A stretch of 64,000 nt of DNA from Rathayibacter sp. VKM Ac-2804 (GTDB lineage: Bacteria; Actinomycetota; Actinomycetes; Actinomycetales; Microbacteriaceae). The position numbers and the translations under genes were made by a program. The stretch's first letter is position 1, and each line of letters opens with the position of its first letter. The notes below the pieces were generated by a model. That model ran no database searches, had not been told where the DNA came from, and saw nothing but the letters and a program-made list of their open reading frames with translations. Of the stretch, positions 33,764-41,240 are shown piece after piece. The DNA lies in NCBI RefSeq assembly GCF_009866655.1, contig NZ_CP047420.1, forward strand, positions 1,302,001 through 1,366,000. Direction: 5' to 3'.

Positions 33764-34669
33764 CTAGCCCGCGGCTCCGAAGTTCGACGCCGTCCACTGC
33801 ACCGAGGCGATCTTCGCCTGGCCCGCGATGCTGGGGTGGAAGTAGTCGGTGGTGCCGATCAGCGCCTTCGTGACGGGAGTCGCGGTGAGCGCGCCGCCGT
33901 CGTAGTCGCAGAGGGTTCCGGCCGCCGTGCAGGCCTTCTGCAGTGCGGTGTTGTACTGCGTCGTCCGGGTCTTCGCGGCGGTGGCCGAGGCCGAGGCGGC
34001 GGTGGTGCTGAGGCGGCCGCCGGTCGCGCTGACGCCGCGGGTGGTGCGGCAGAGGTTGCCCGAGGCCCAGACGACCGAGCCGAAGCCGCCCTTGACGACC
34101 GCCCACTCGGCGGCGACGTTCGGCATCGAGGAGAGGACGATCTTGGCGGCGGGCCAGGTGCTGCGGATCTTCGTGATCGCGGCGCTCGCTCCGGTGCTGA
34201 AGGCGGCGGCCGTGGTCATCGTGTAGCCGTCGGCGGCGACCGGGTTCTTCGCGGAGCAGAGGTCGTTGCCGCCGATCAGCAGGGTGACGACGTCGGGGCG
34301 GACACCGGCGGCGACGGCGGCGTCGATCCGGGCGGGGACGCCGGCGACGAGGTCGCCGGTCTGTGCGAAGTTGGCGGTGGTCACCGTGGTGCCGGGGTTG
34401 GCGGTGCGCAGGCGGCTCGCGAAGGAATTGACGGTCGTGTTCGTGCCGGTCGACCAGTTGTTGCGCGGGCAGTCGGCGAACTGGCCGCAGGTGCCGTAGG
34501 CCTGGGTGATCGAGTCACCGAGGCTGAGCATCGACAGGGTGGGGGTCGCGGCGGAGGCAGCGCCCGCGGGCACCACCGCCGCAGCGAGGGCGAGCACGGC
34601 GCCGACGGCGAGCGCGCGCACGCGGCGGCTCCCGGGACGGCGCGGGCGGAGGGAGGTGGGGAGGCGCAT
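33764..34669 (-). CDS. Secreted SGNH/GDSL hydrolase
   Basis: A 301-residue protein with a twin-Arg-rich signal peptide (VRALAVGAVLALAAAVVPAGAASA). The SGNH blocks are all visible: the Ser nucleophile in LSLGDSITQAYG, Gly in the ANFAQTGDL region, Asn in LIGGNDLC, and Asp-His in DYFHPS near the C-terminus. Several Cys pairs fit an extracytoplasmic enzyme. It is probably an esterase or lipase (Streptomyces-lipase-like group). Confidence 0.92.
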   Translation of the reverse strand: MRLPTSLRPRRPGSRRVRALAVGAVLALAAAVVPAGAASAATPTLSMLSLGDSITQAYGTCGQFADCPRNNWSTGTNTTVNSFASRLRTANPGTTVTTANFAQTGDLVAGVPARIDAAVAAGVRPDVVTLLIGGNDLCSAKNPVAADGYTMTTAAAFSTGASAAITKIRSTWPAAKIVLSSMPNVAAEWAVVKGGFGSVVWASGNLCRTTRGVSATGGRLSTTAASASATAAKTRTTQYNTALQKACTAAGTLCDYDGGALTATPVTKALIGTTDYFHPSIAGQAKIASVQWTASNFGAAG

Positions 34670-34794
34670 GAGGGGGAACCGCTCTCGGTCGGGGGACAGC
34701 GGTGGGGGCCGCCGATCCTGACGTTAGGCCTGCGGGGTCTCCGGCGGTCCTGCGCGCGTGGCCCCAGAACGGGGCCCGAGACGTCCGGCTCGAT

Positions 34795-35448
34795 TCACTC
34801 GCGTCGGGCGCCGGAGGCCTGCAGGCGGCTGAGCGCCCAGACCACGGCGCCCGAGAGGACGAAGACGGCGGCGACGACCAGGACGTAGACCGCGACCCGG
34901 TCGTAGCCGATGCTGGGGCTCAGGAAGGGGTACGGCACCCAGCCGTCGGTCGCACCGCGGATCAGCACCACGACCAGCCAGACGATCGGGTAGATCGTGA
35001 CGACCCAGAGGCGGCGCCAGGGCAGCGGCGGCCGGTCGGTGAAGAAGATCCAGTCGAGGAGGCCGTAGACCGGGAAGAGCAGGTGCATCACGGTATTGGC
35101 CCAGGGCAGCGTCACTCCGCCCGCGAGGCCGACGAGCAGCGTGTTGTAGACGAGGCCGACGACGATGATGTAGCTCGTCGTCGCCCCGCGGACCAGTGCC
35201 ATGGTCCCGCTCTGCGCCCGGCCGGCGAGGGACAGCGCGGCGGTGATCAGGAGGACCGCGGCCATCAGCAGGTTGCCCTGGATCGTGAAGTAGCCGAAGA
35301 AGTTGACGGGGATCAGCGGCGTGCGCGAGGCGGAGTCGATCGCGGTGGCGGTGACCGCGGCGAGCACCGTGAGGGCGACCGCGATGCGCAGGACGGCGAG
35401 GAGGATCCGCAGCGCGCGGGTCCCTCGTGCGGGGGAGATCGGCGTCAT
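34795..35448 (-). CDS. Pr6Pr family membrane protein
   Basis: A 217-residue protein with six TM helices. The motifs NFFGYFTIQGNLL, VGLVYNTLLVG and WANTVMHLLFPVYGLLDWIFF are typical of the actinobacterial Pr6Pr family. The ATG is chosen at the beginning of the hydrophobic protein; an open frame continues upstream into the promoter of the divergent DUF429 gene. Function unknown. Confidence 0.88.
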   Translation of the reverse strand: MTPISPARGTRALRILLAVLRIAVALTVLAAVTATAIDSASRTPLIPVNFFGYFTIQGNLLMAAVLLITAALSLAGRAQSGTMALVRGATTSYIIVVGLVYNTLLVGLAGGVTLPWANTVMHLLFPVYGLLDWIFFTDRPPLPWRRLWVVTIYPIVWLVVVLIRGATDGWVPYPFLSPSIGYDRVAVYVLVVAAVFVLSGAVVWALSRLQASGARRE

Positions 35449-35491
35449 CGCACGAGCGTAGCGAGCCGGCGGGAGGGGCGCGCCCGGCGGG

Positions 35492-35497
35492 TAGCCT
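35492..35497 (+). promoter_or_regulatory. -10 of the DUF429 gene, probable leaderless promoter
   Basis: TAGCCT ends six nt before the ATG at 35504, and no ribosome-binding site is present. Confidence 0.5.
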
Positions 35498-35503
35498 GAC
35501 CTG

Positions 35504-36244
35504 ATGCTCACGATCGGTGTCGACCTCGCCGCGGAGCCCGTGCGGACGGCGGTCGCCGCGCTGGAGTGGAGCGGCGGCGAGGCGGTCGTCCGCTCGCTGG
35601 TGCTCGGCGCCACCGACGAGGACGTGATCGCCGCGTCGCGGGAGGCGACGACGATCGGCATCGACTGCGCGTTCGGCTGGCCGCTGGAGTTCGCGGCGTT
35701 CGTGTCCGCGCACACCCGCCGGGAGATCGCGCCGCGGACGCTCGCCGGGCGCGACTGGCGGCGGCGGCTCGCCTACCGGGAGACCGACCGCGCCGCGCGC
35801 GAGGTCACGGGGCGCTGGCCGCTGAGCGTGTCGACCGACCGGCTCGGCATGACGGCGATGCGCTGCGCCGAGCTGCTGGACGCCTTCGCGGCGGCGGGCG
35901 AGGACGTCGACCGATCCGGCGGCGGCCGGCTGGTCGAGGCCTACCCGGCGGCGGCGCTCCGGCTCTGGGGAGTCGACACCACGGGCTACAAGACGCGGCC
36001 CGAGGCGGTGGCGCTCGCCGTCGAGGCGCTGCGCCGGGCGGCGCCGTGGCTCGTGCTGCCGGTCGGCGCGGCGGCGCTGATGGCGCGCTCGGACGACGCC
36101 TTCGACGCGGTGATCGCGGCGCTGAACGCCCGCGCGCACGCCCTCGGGCGGACGGTGCCGGTTCCGGAGGAGCTCCGGGAGTCTGCGCTGGCCGAGGGCT
36201 GGATCGCGCTGCCGACGTGCGGGCTGGACGAGCTCGCCGGCTGA
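35504..36244 (+). CDS. DUF429 domain protein
   Basis: A 246-residue cytoplasmic protein with DUF429 features: TIGVDLAAEP at the N-terminus, GIDCAFGWP, RETDRAAREV and VEAYPAAALRLWG, then SDDAFDAVIAALNA. The conserved acidic residues suggest a nuclease-like (RNase H-like) fold. The biochemical role is unknown. It stands alone, and its stop lies five nt from the next convergent gene. Confidence 0.87.
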   Translation: MLTIGVDLAAEPVRTAVAALEWSGGEAVVRSLVLGATDEDVIAASREATTIGIDCAFGWPLEFAAFVSAHTRREIAPRTLAGRDWRRRLAYRETDRAAREVTGRWPLSVSTDRLGMTAMRCAELLDAFAAAGEDVDRSGGGRLVEAYPAAALRLWGVDTTGYKTRPEAVALAVEALRRAAPWLVLPVGAAALMARSDDAFDAVIAALNARAHALGRTVPVPEELRESALAEGWIALPTCGLDELAG

Positions 36245-36248
36245 GGCG

Positions 36249-36467
36249 TCAGGCGGACAGCTTGCGGTCGGCGGCCGAGGTGATCGCCTCGGCGGCGCGC
36301 TCGGCCTCCTCGACGGTGGCGAAGGGGCCGGTGAAGGCCCCGGTCAGGACGGCTCGTCCGGGTTCGATCTCGAGTCGGAAGCGGGGCAGCTCCGCCCCGG
36401 GAACGACGACGATCCGGACTCCGTTGCGACTCCATCGTGCGGGCTGAAGAATGGGGATCTGGGTCAT
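36249..36467 (-). CDS. Small hypothetical protein
   Basis: A 72-residue soluble protein with a beta-rich first half (RWSRNGVRIVVVPGAELPRFRLEIEPG) and a terminal helix with many Glu/Ala. The start has no strong alternative. There is no recognisable family. Confidence 0.6.
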   Translation of the reverse strand: MTQIPILQPARWSRNGVRIVVVPGAELPRFRLEIEPGRAVLTGAFTGPFATVEEAERAAEAITSAADRKLSA

Positions 36468-36584
36468 TGGTGCTCTTTCGCGTGCATCGTGCTCGGAAGG
36501 CTTCCGCCTCGACCGTGCGTCCTCACGCTAGGTCCGCGGGCGCCCTTCCCGAACGGGGTTGACCTCCCAGGTGCGCGGAGGTAG

Positions 36585-37385
36585 TCACCGACGGGACACC
36601 GTGTCCTGCCTCTCGGCGGCGAGGGCGGACTCGAGCTCCGCGTCGAGGGAGGAGTCCTCGTCCGGCTCGCCGCGACGGGGGAGCGGGGCGGTGAGACCGC
36701 GCTGCACGCGGAACCGGTGACCGAGCACGATCCCCAGGAGCGCGACCAGGAAGACGGCCAGACCGGTTCCCGCGATCGGGATCGCGACCGTGCCGAGCGC
36801 GCCCGGGACGGCGTCGCCCTCGTCGGTGACGGTGAGGGTGACGCGGATCGACTCCGGGACGCCCTGGGCGTCCTGCTCCCGCGCGATCCGGTCGAGGAGG
36901 GCCGTGGTGGCGGTGCGGGAGAGCTCGACGGCGCGAGCGGGATCGAACGAGGTTCCGATCACCGAGAGGAACGGCAGGGTGAAGCGGCCGCCGTTCGACT
37001 CGTCGCCGCGCGGCTGGGTGGTGCGGCGGACGGCGCCGACGCCGTCGCCCTCCTCGAGCGGACCGGCCTGCTCGGCGACGGCGGCGCGCACCTCCTCGCC
37101 GCTGGCGAGGTAGGCGTAGATCACCGCGGTGCTGCTGAGGTCGCTGACCTGGTCGTCCTCGACGCCGGGGACGCGCTCGACCCCGGGGATCTGGGCGACG
37201 AACGGGTTCTTCGGGCCGCCACCGAGCAGCACGGTCACGGCGGCGCTGTGCTCGCGGTCGCCGCGGAGGGTGAGCCCCTCGTCGGTGACGGTGAAGTGCA
37301 CGGCGGTCGCGACGATCACGGCGAGGGCGGCGCTCGCGACGACGAGGAGCTTGCAGCGCCAGAGGACGAGGAGGTAGGTCGGCAT
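36585..37385 (-). CDS. Wzz-like chain-length/polysaccharide membrane protein
   Basis: A 266-residue protein with one N-terminal TM helix (LLVLWRCKLLVVASAALAVIVA), a ~165-residue extracytoplasmic region and a second TM near 205-228, followed by a cytoplasmic acidic tail. This is the topology of Wzz/CapA-type polysaccharide co-polymerases, but no tyrosine-kinase domain or Tyr-rich tail is present. It lies 64 nt downstream of the histidine kinase and may share its transcript. Confidence 0.68.
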   Translation of the reverse strand: MPTYLLVLWRCKLLVVASAALAVIVATAVHFTVTDEGLTLRGDREHSAAVTVLLGGGPKNPFVAQIPGVERVPGVEDDQVSDLSSTAVIYAYLASGEEVRAAVAEQAGPLEEGDGVGAVRRTTQPRGDESNGGRFTLPFLSVIGTSFDPARAVELSRTATTALLDRIAREQDAQGVPESIRVTLTVTDEGDAVPGALGTVAIPIAGTGLAVFLVALLGIVLGHRFRVQRGLTAPLPRRGEPDEDSSLDAELESALAAERQDTVSRR

Positions 37386-37449
37386 TTCCACTGCTTCAGG
37401 GTGACCGTCGGGACCTTTCGCCAGCCTGAACAGCCTCGATGTCCCGCGG

Positions 37450-38769
37450 TCAGCCGGGAGCCGGCAGGCGGATCTCGAGCCGTGCGCCGCCGAGCGGGGA
37501 GTCGAGCAAGCGGGCGCTGCCGCCGCCGGCCCGCGCCGCCTCGGCGACGATCGCGAGGCCGAGCCCTGAGCCGCCGGTGTCGCGGGCGCGGGCGTCGTCG
37601 CGGCGCTCGAAGCGGAGGAAGACCCGCTCGCGGTCCCCGGCCGGCACACCCGGACCGTCGTCGTCGACCTGCACGACCGCGGTGCCCTCCTCCTGCCGGA
37701 CCGTGAAGGCGACGGCACTCGTCGCGTGCCGCCGGGCGTTCTCGGCGGCGTTGCGGACCGCGCTGTGCAGCAGCGGCTCGTGCCCGTGCACTTGAGCGGG
37801 TCCGACGCCCTCGGTGCGCACGTCGACGCCCAGCGCGCGGAGCCGCGCGGCCTCGGCGAGGACGAGGTCGTCGAGGTCGACGTCCTGCTCCGCCACCGCC
37901 TCGCGCTCGTCGACCCGAGCGAGCAGGAGGAGGCTCGAGACCAGCTGCTGCATCCGCTCGCCCTCGTCCTCGACGACGCGGGCGAGGTCGGCGAGCGGCA
38001 CCGCGGCCGGATGCTGCAGCGCGACCTGGGCGTGCTGCCGGATCGCCGCGACGGGCGAGCGCAGCTCGTGCGAGGCGTTGGAGACGAAGCGGCGCTGAGC
38101 GGTCTGCGAGCGCTCGAGGCGGCCGAGCAGTCCGTTCATCGTGCGGGCCAGGCGGGCGAGCTCGTCGCGGCCGGGCGGCTCCTGCACCCGCCGCTCCAGG
38201 TCGGCGGCCTCGATCGCCTCGACGTCGGCGCGGATCCGCTCGACCGGCCGGAGCGAGCGGCCGACGACGAACCAGACCAGCGCGCCGACGACCGCGGTGA
38301 CGAGCGGGACGGCGACCGTGAGCAGCCGGACGGCCGAGCCCGCGGCGTCGTCGGCGCCGGCGAGTGTCCGTGCGACGACGACGGTCTCGCCCGGGTCGCC
38401 GCCGAGCTGGAGGCTCTCGGAGCCGACGACGAAGCGGGCGCCGTCGATCGAGGTGATCTGCGGCTCGTCGGAGACCGGCAGCGGCACGGCGTAGACGACG
38501 TCGTCGTCCGCGACCGCGACGACCGATCCCTCCCGCTGCAGCTGGATCACGACCTCGTCGGTGTTGAACGGCGGCAGCCGCCCGGCGCTCTCGGTGTCGG
38601 TCGCGATCTGGCGGGCCTGCTGGTTCGCGGTGAACGCCTCGGCGTCGACGAGGGACTGCTCGAGCAGGGCGGTGAAGGCGACGGAGCCGGCGACCAGGAC
38701 GGCCAGGATCGCGGCGGAGACCAGGGCGGTCAGCCGCACGCGGATGCTCCAGGGCGGGCGGGGAGCCAT
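37450..38769 (-). CDS. Sensor histidine kinase
   Basis: A 439-residue membrane kinase. TM1 is at about 12-34, a sensor loop follows to about 170, and TM2 (LLTVAVPLVTAVVGALVWFVVG) leads into HAMP. The H-box is VSNASHELRSPVAAIRQH, the N-box VRNAAENARRHA, G1 DDDGPGVP and G2 GGSGLGLAIV. It starts six nt after the stop of the response regulator and should autophosphorylate and signal to it. The stimulus is unknown; the adjacent Wzz-like gene hints at envelope polysaccharide. Confidence 0.94.
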   Translation of the reverse strand: MAPRPPWSIRVRLTALVSAAILAVLVAGSVAFTALLEQSLVDAEAFTANQQARQIATDTESAGRLPPFNTDEVVIQLQREGSVVAVADDDVVYAVPLPVSDEPQITSIDGARFVVGSESLQLGGDPGETVVVARTLAGADDAAGSAVRLLTVAVPLVTAVVGALVWFVVGRSLRPVERIRADVEAIEAADLERRVQEPPGRDELARLARTMNGLLGRLERSQTAQRRFVSNASHELRSPVAAIRQHAQVALQHPAAVPLADLARVVEDEGERMQQLVSSLLLLARVDEREAVAEQDVDLDDLVLAEAARLRALGVDVRTEGVGPAQVHGHEPLLHSAVRNAAENARRHATSAVAFTVRQEEGTAVVQVDDDGPGVPAGDRERVFLRFERRDDARARDTGGSGLGLAIVAEAARAGGGSARLLDSPLGGARLEIRLPAPG

Positions 38770-38775
38770 CGGTCC

Positions 38776-39447
38776 TCAGCCTTCGACGAGCCGGTAGCCG
38801 GCGCCGCGGAGCGTGGTGATCGACTCCGTGCCGAACGGGCGGTCGAGCTTGGCGCGCAGCCGCGCCACGTAGACCTCGACGATGTTGAGGTCGCCGTCGA
38901 ACGCGTCGTCCCAGACGCCCTCGAGGATCTCGCGCTTGGAGACGACCCGGTCGCGGTGGCGGGCGAGGAAGTCGACGACGGCGAACTCGCGCGAGGTCAG
39001 CCGGACCGGGACGCCGCCGCGATGGACCTCGCGCAGCGCCGGGTCGATCAGCAGCTCGCCGAGGCGGTGGACCACCGGCCGCTCCGGGCGTCCGCGCCGC
39101 ACCAGCGCCCGGAGTCGCGCCACCAGCACGGAGTACTCCAGCGGCTTCACGACGTAGTCGTCGGCGCCGGCGTCGAGGCCCTCGATCTGGTCGTGGTCGC
39201 CGTCCTTCGCGGTCAGCATCAGGACCGGGGTCCAGTCGCCCTCGTCGCGGAGGGTGCGGCAGAGGGCGGAGCCGCTCAGGCCGGGCATCATCAGGTCGAG
39301 GACGATCGCGTCGTAGACCGTCTCGCGGGCGCGCCACAGCCCGTCCACGCCGTCGTGCGCGACGTCGACCGAGAAGCCCTCGGCCTCGAGACCGCGGCGG
39401 ACGCCGTCGGCGAAGACCGCCTCGTCGTCGACCACCAGAATCCGCAT
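38776..39447 (-). CDS. OmpR/PhoB-family response regulator
   Basis: A 223-residue regulator with the acidic pair D7/D8, phospho-acceptor D51 (VLDLMMPG), T79 and K101, then a winged helix ending in TLRGAGYRLVEG. The ATG at MRILVVDDE is chosen although the frame is open far upstream. It forms a two-component pair with the kinase 6 nt downstream. Confidence 0.94.
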   Translation of the reverse strand: MRILVVDDEAVFADGVRRGLEAEGFSVDVAHDGVDGLWRARETVYDAIVLDLMMPGLSGSALCRTLRDEGDWTPVLMLTAKDGDHDQIEGLDAGADDYVVKPLEYSVLVARLRALVRRGRPERPVVHRLGELLIDPALREVHRGGVPVRLTSREFAVVDFLARHRDRVVSKREILEGVWDDAFDGDLNIVEVYVARLRAKLDRPFGTESITTLRGAGYRLVEG

Positions 39448-39497
39448 CCCGTCGAGTATCGCCGGTGCGGGGCGGCCCGTGCACGGAGGCCGGGCGG

Positions 39498-39995
39498 TCA
39501 GTCCAGGCGGTCGAGCGTCGCGCTGATGGTGCGCAGGCACTCGATCAGGACGCCGATCTGGCGGGAGTCGAGGTCGGCGAGGACCTCGCCCTCGGCCGCG
39601 ACGAGGTGGCGCATGGCGTCGTCGACGCGCTTCGTGCCGCGCGGGGTGAGCGAGACGATCTTGCTGCGCGAGTCGGCGGCGTTCTGCTCGCGGACGACGA
39701 GGCCGCGCGCGCCGAGCCGGTCGACGCGGCTGGCGAGGTTGCCGCTCGAGATGCCCAGGCGGGTGGACAGGACGGACGGGGTCATCGTGCCGGCCGGGTT
39801 CTGGCGCAGCAGCGAGAGCAGCTCGAACTCCCACGGGGCGAGCTCGCCGGCCGCGAAGGAGAGGCGCCGCACCTCCTGCACCCGCGGGCTGAGCCGGCGC
39901 AGGCGGGAGAGGACGTCGAGCGGGGCGAAGTCGAGATCGGGCAGGGCGTCGGCCCACGCGTCGATCACCAGATCGACATCGTCGTCTTCACGCAT
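39498..39995 (-). CDS. MarR-family regulator
   Basis: A 165-residue winged-helix protein. The recognition region (GTMTPSVLSTRLGISSGNLASRVDRLGARGLVVREQNAADSRSKIVSLTPRG) is a typical MarR domain with the DxRxK wing. The N-terminal DDVDLVIDAWADALPDLDFAPLDVLSRL is the dimerisation helix. It stands alone, so its target and ligand are unknown. Confidence 0.92.
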   Translation of the reverse strand: MREDDDVDLVIDAWADALPDLDFAPLDVLSRLRRLSPRVQEVRRLSFAAGELAPWEFELLSLLRQNPAGTMTPSVLSTRLGISSGNLASRVDRLGARGLVVREQNAADSRSKIVSLTPRGTKRVDDAMRHLVAAEGEVLADLDSRQIGVLIECLRTISATLDRLD

Positions 39996-40114
39996 CCCCC
40001 GATTATCGTCGGCCCCGGCGGTGCCGGGCGACGGCTGGCCGCGGCGGCGCGGGAGGCCTACCCTGCCCGCCGCGGCGCACCTGCCGCTAGCCTGGTCGGG
40101 TCGGAAGGACTCCT

Positions 40115-40408
40115 GTGCGCGCGCACCTCGAGCAGCTCCTCGCTCTGCTGAGCGGGACGTTCCTGCTGCTCGCGCTCGTGTCGAGTCCCGACGCCGCGGT
40201 CGTGCTGGTCGTCACCACCACCGCGGTCGCCGCCCTGGTCCTCGGGGCGCGCTACCTGGCCGTCGGCGCTCGCCGGCCCGTGCTGTCGATCGGGAGGCGG
40301 GCCAGGGAGCACCGGCTCGGCCTCGCCGCGCAGCCCTCGCCGCAGCACCCGTGCACGCGGGGGCGCGTGCGCTCGCGGGCACCGGGCCTGCCGGGACTGG
40401 TCGCGTAG
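40115..40408 (+). CDS. DUF6412-like small membrane protein
   Basis: A 97-residue protein starting at GTG with GGAAGGA upstream. It has two hydrophobic helices (about 5-22 and 26-50), then a basic tail with SIGRRAREHRL and a HPCTRGRVRSRAPGLP ending. It precedes the YidC-like gene by 67 nt on the same strand, a pairing seen in Microbacteriaceae. Function unknown; perhaps linked to insertase activity. Confidence 0.72.
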   Translation: MRAHLEQLLALLSGTFLLLALVSSPDAAVVLVVTTTAVAALVLGARYLAVGARRPVLSIGRRAREHRLGLAAQPSPQHPCTRGRVRSRAPGLPGLVA

Positions 40409-40475
40409 CCCGGAGCTCTGCCTCGGGAGGCGCGACCGTTCGCGACCGCGCTCACCTCCCGACGACAGGACTCCC

Positions 40476-41231
40476 ATGAACTTCTACGACTTCCCGCCCA
40501 TCGCGGCGGCGCTCGACGCCGCCTCCCACCTCGTCACCGGCCTCGCCTCGGCCCTGGAGCCCCTCGCGGGCGGCGCCTCGGCCGCCGCCGCGATCGTGCT
40601 GGTGACCCTCCTCGTCCGCGTGCTGCTGATCCCGGTCGGGATCTCGCAGGGCCGGGCCGAGATCACCCGCCGCCGCCTCGCCCCGCTGCTGCGCGAGCTG
40701 CAGCGGAAGCACGCGAAGAATCCGGAGGCGCTGCAGCGCGCCACCATGAAGCTCTACGCCGACGAGAAGGCCTCGCCGCTCGCGGGCTGCCTCCCGGTGC
40801 TGCTGCAGGCGCCCGTGGTCTCGCTGCTCTACGGGCTGTTCGTGCACCCGGACATCGCCGGTCACGGCAACGCACTGCTCGACGCGCGGCTGCTGGACGT
40901 GCCGCTCGGCCGGTCGTTCGTCACGGCGCTCGGCGGCGGCGACCCTGCGCAGCTCGGCGTCTTCGCGGTGCTCCTCGGGGTGATCGCGCTCGTCTCGTGG
41001 CTGGCGCGCCGGGTCGCGCTGCGCCAGGCGGCGCTCACCCCGGTGCCGGAGGGGACGCCCGCGGCCGTCGCCCAGCTGATGGGGGTGCTCAGCTGGATGC
41101 CGTTCCTCACGGTGGTGTTCGCGGCGTTCGTGCCGCTCGCGGCGACGCTCTACCTGACGATCACGACGACCTGGACGCTCTGCGAGCGCGTGATCGTGCG
41201 GCGGGCGCTGACGAGCGCGGCGCGTCCGTGA
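40476..41231 (+). CDS. yidC: YidC/Oxa1-family membrane insertase
   Basis: A 251-residue membrane protein. It shows the 60KD_IMP pattern: VTLLVRVLLIPVGISQGRAEITRRRLAPLLRELQRKHAKNPEALQRATMKLYADEKASPLAGCLPVLLQAPVVSLLYGLF, with the conserved Arg in the first core helix and five TM segments. It inserts proteins into the cytoplasmic membrane with or without SecYEG. It is short and not in the rnpA-yidC-jag cluster, so it is probably a second YidC paralogue. Confidence 0.9.
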   Translation: MNFYDFPPIAAALDAASHLVTGLASALEPLAGGASAAAAIVLVTLLVRVLLIPVGISQGRAEITRRRLAPLLRELQRKHAKNPEALQRATMKLYADEKASPLAGCLPVLLQAPVVSLLYGLFVHPDIAGHGNALLDARLLDVPLGRSFVTALGGGDPAQLGVFAVLLGVIALVSWLARRVALRQAALTPVPEGTPAAVAQLMGVLSWMPFLTVVFAAFVPLAATLYLTITTTWTLCERVIVRRALTSAARP

Positions 41232-41240
41232 GGCGCCCGC

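Noticed and set aside
30103..33873. 1256-codon plus-strand frame crossing several genes
   Set aside because: It overlaps five supported genes on both strands and has Arg/Gly low complexity.
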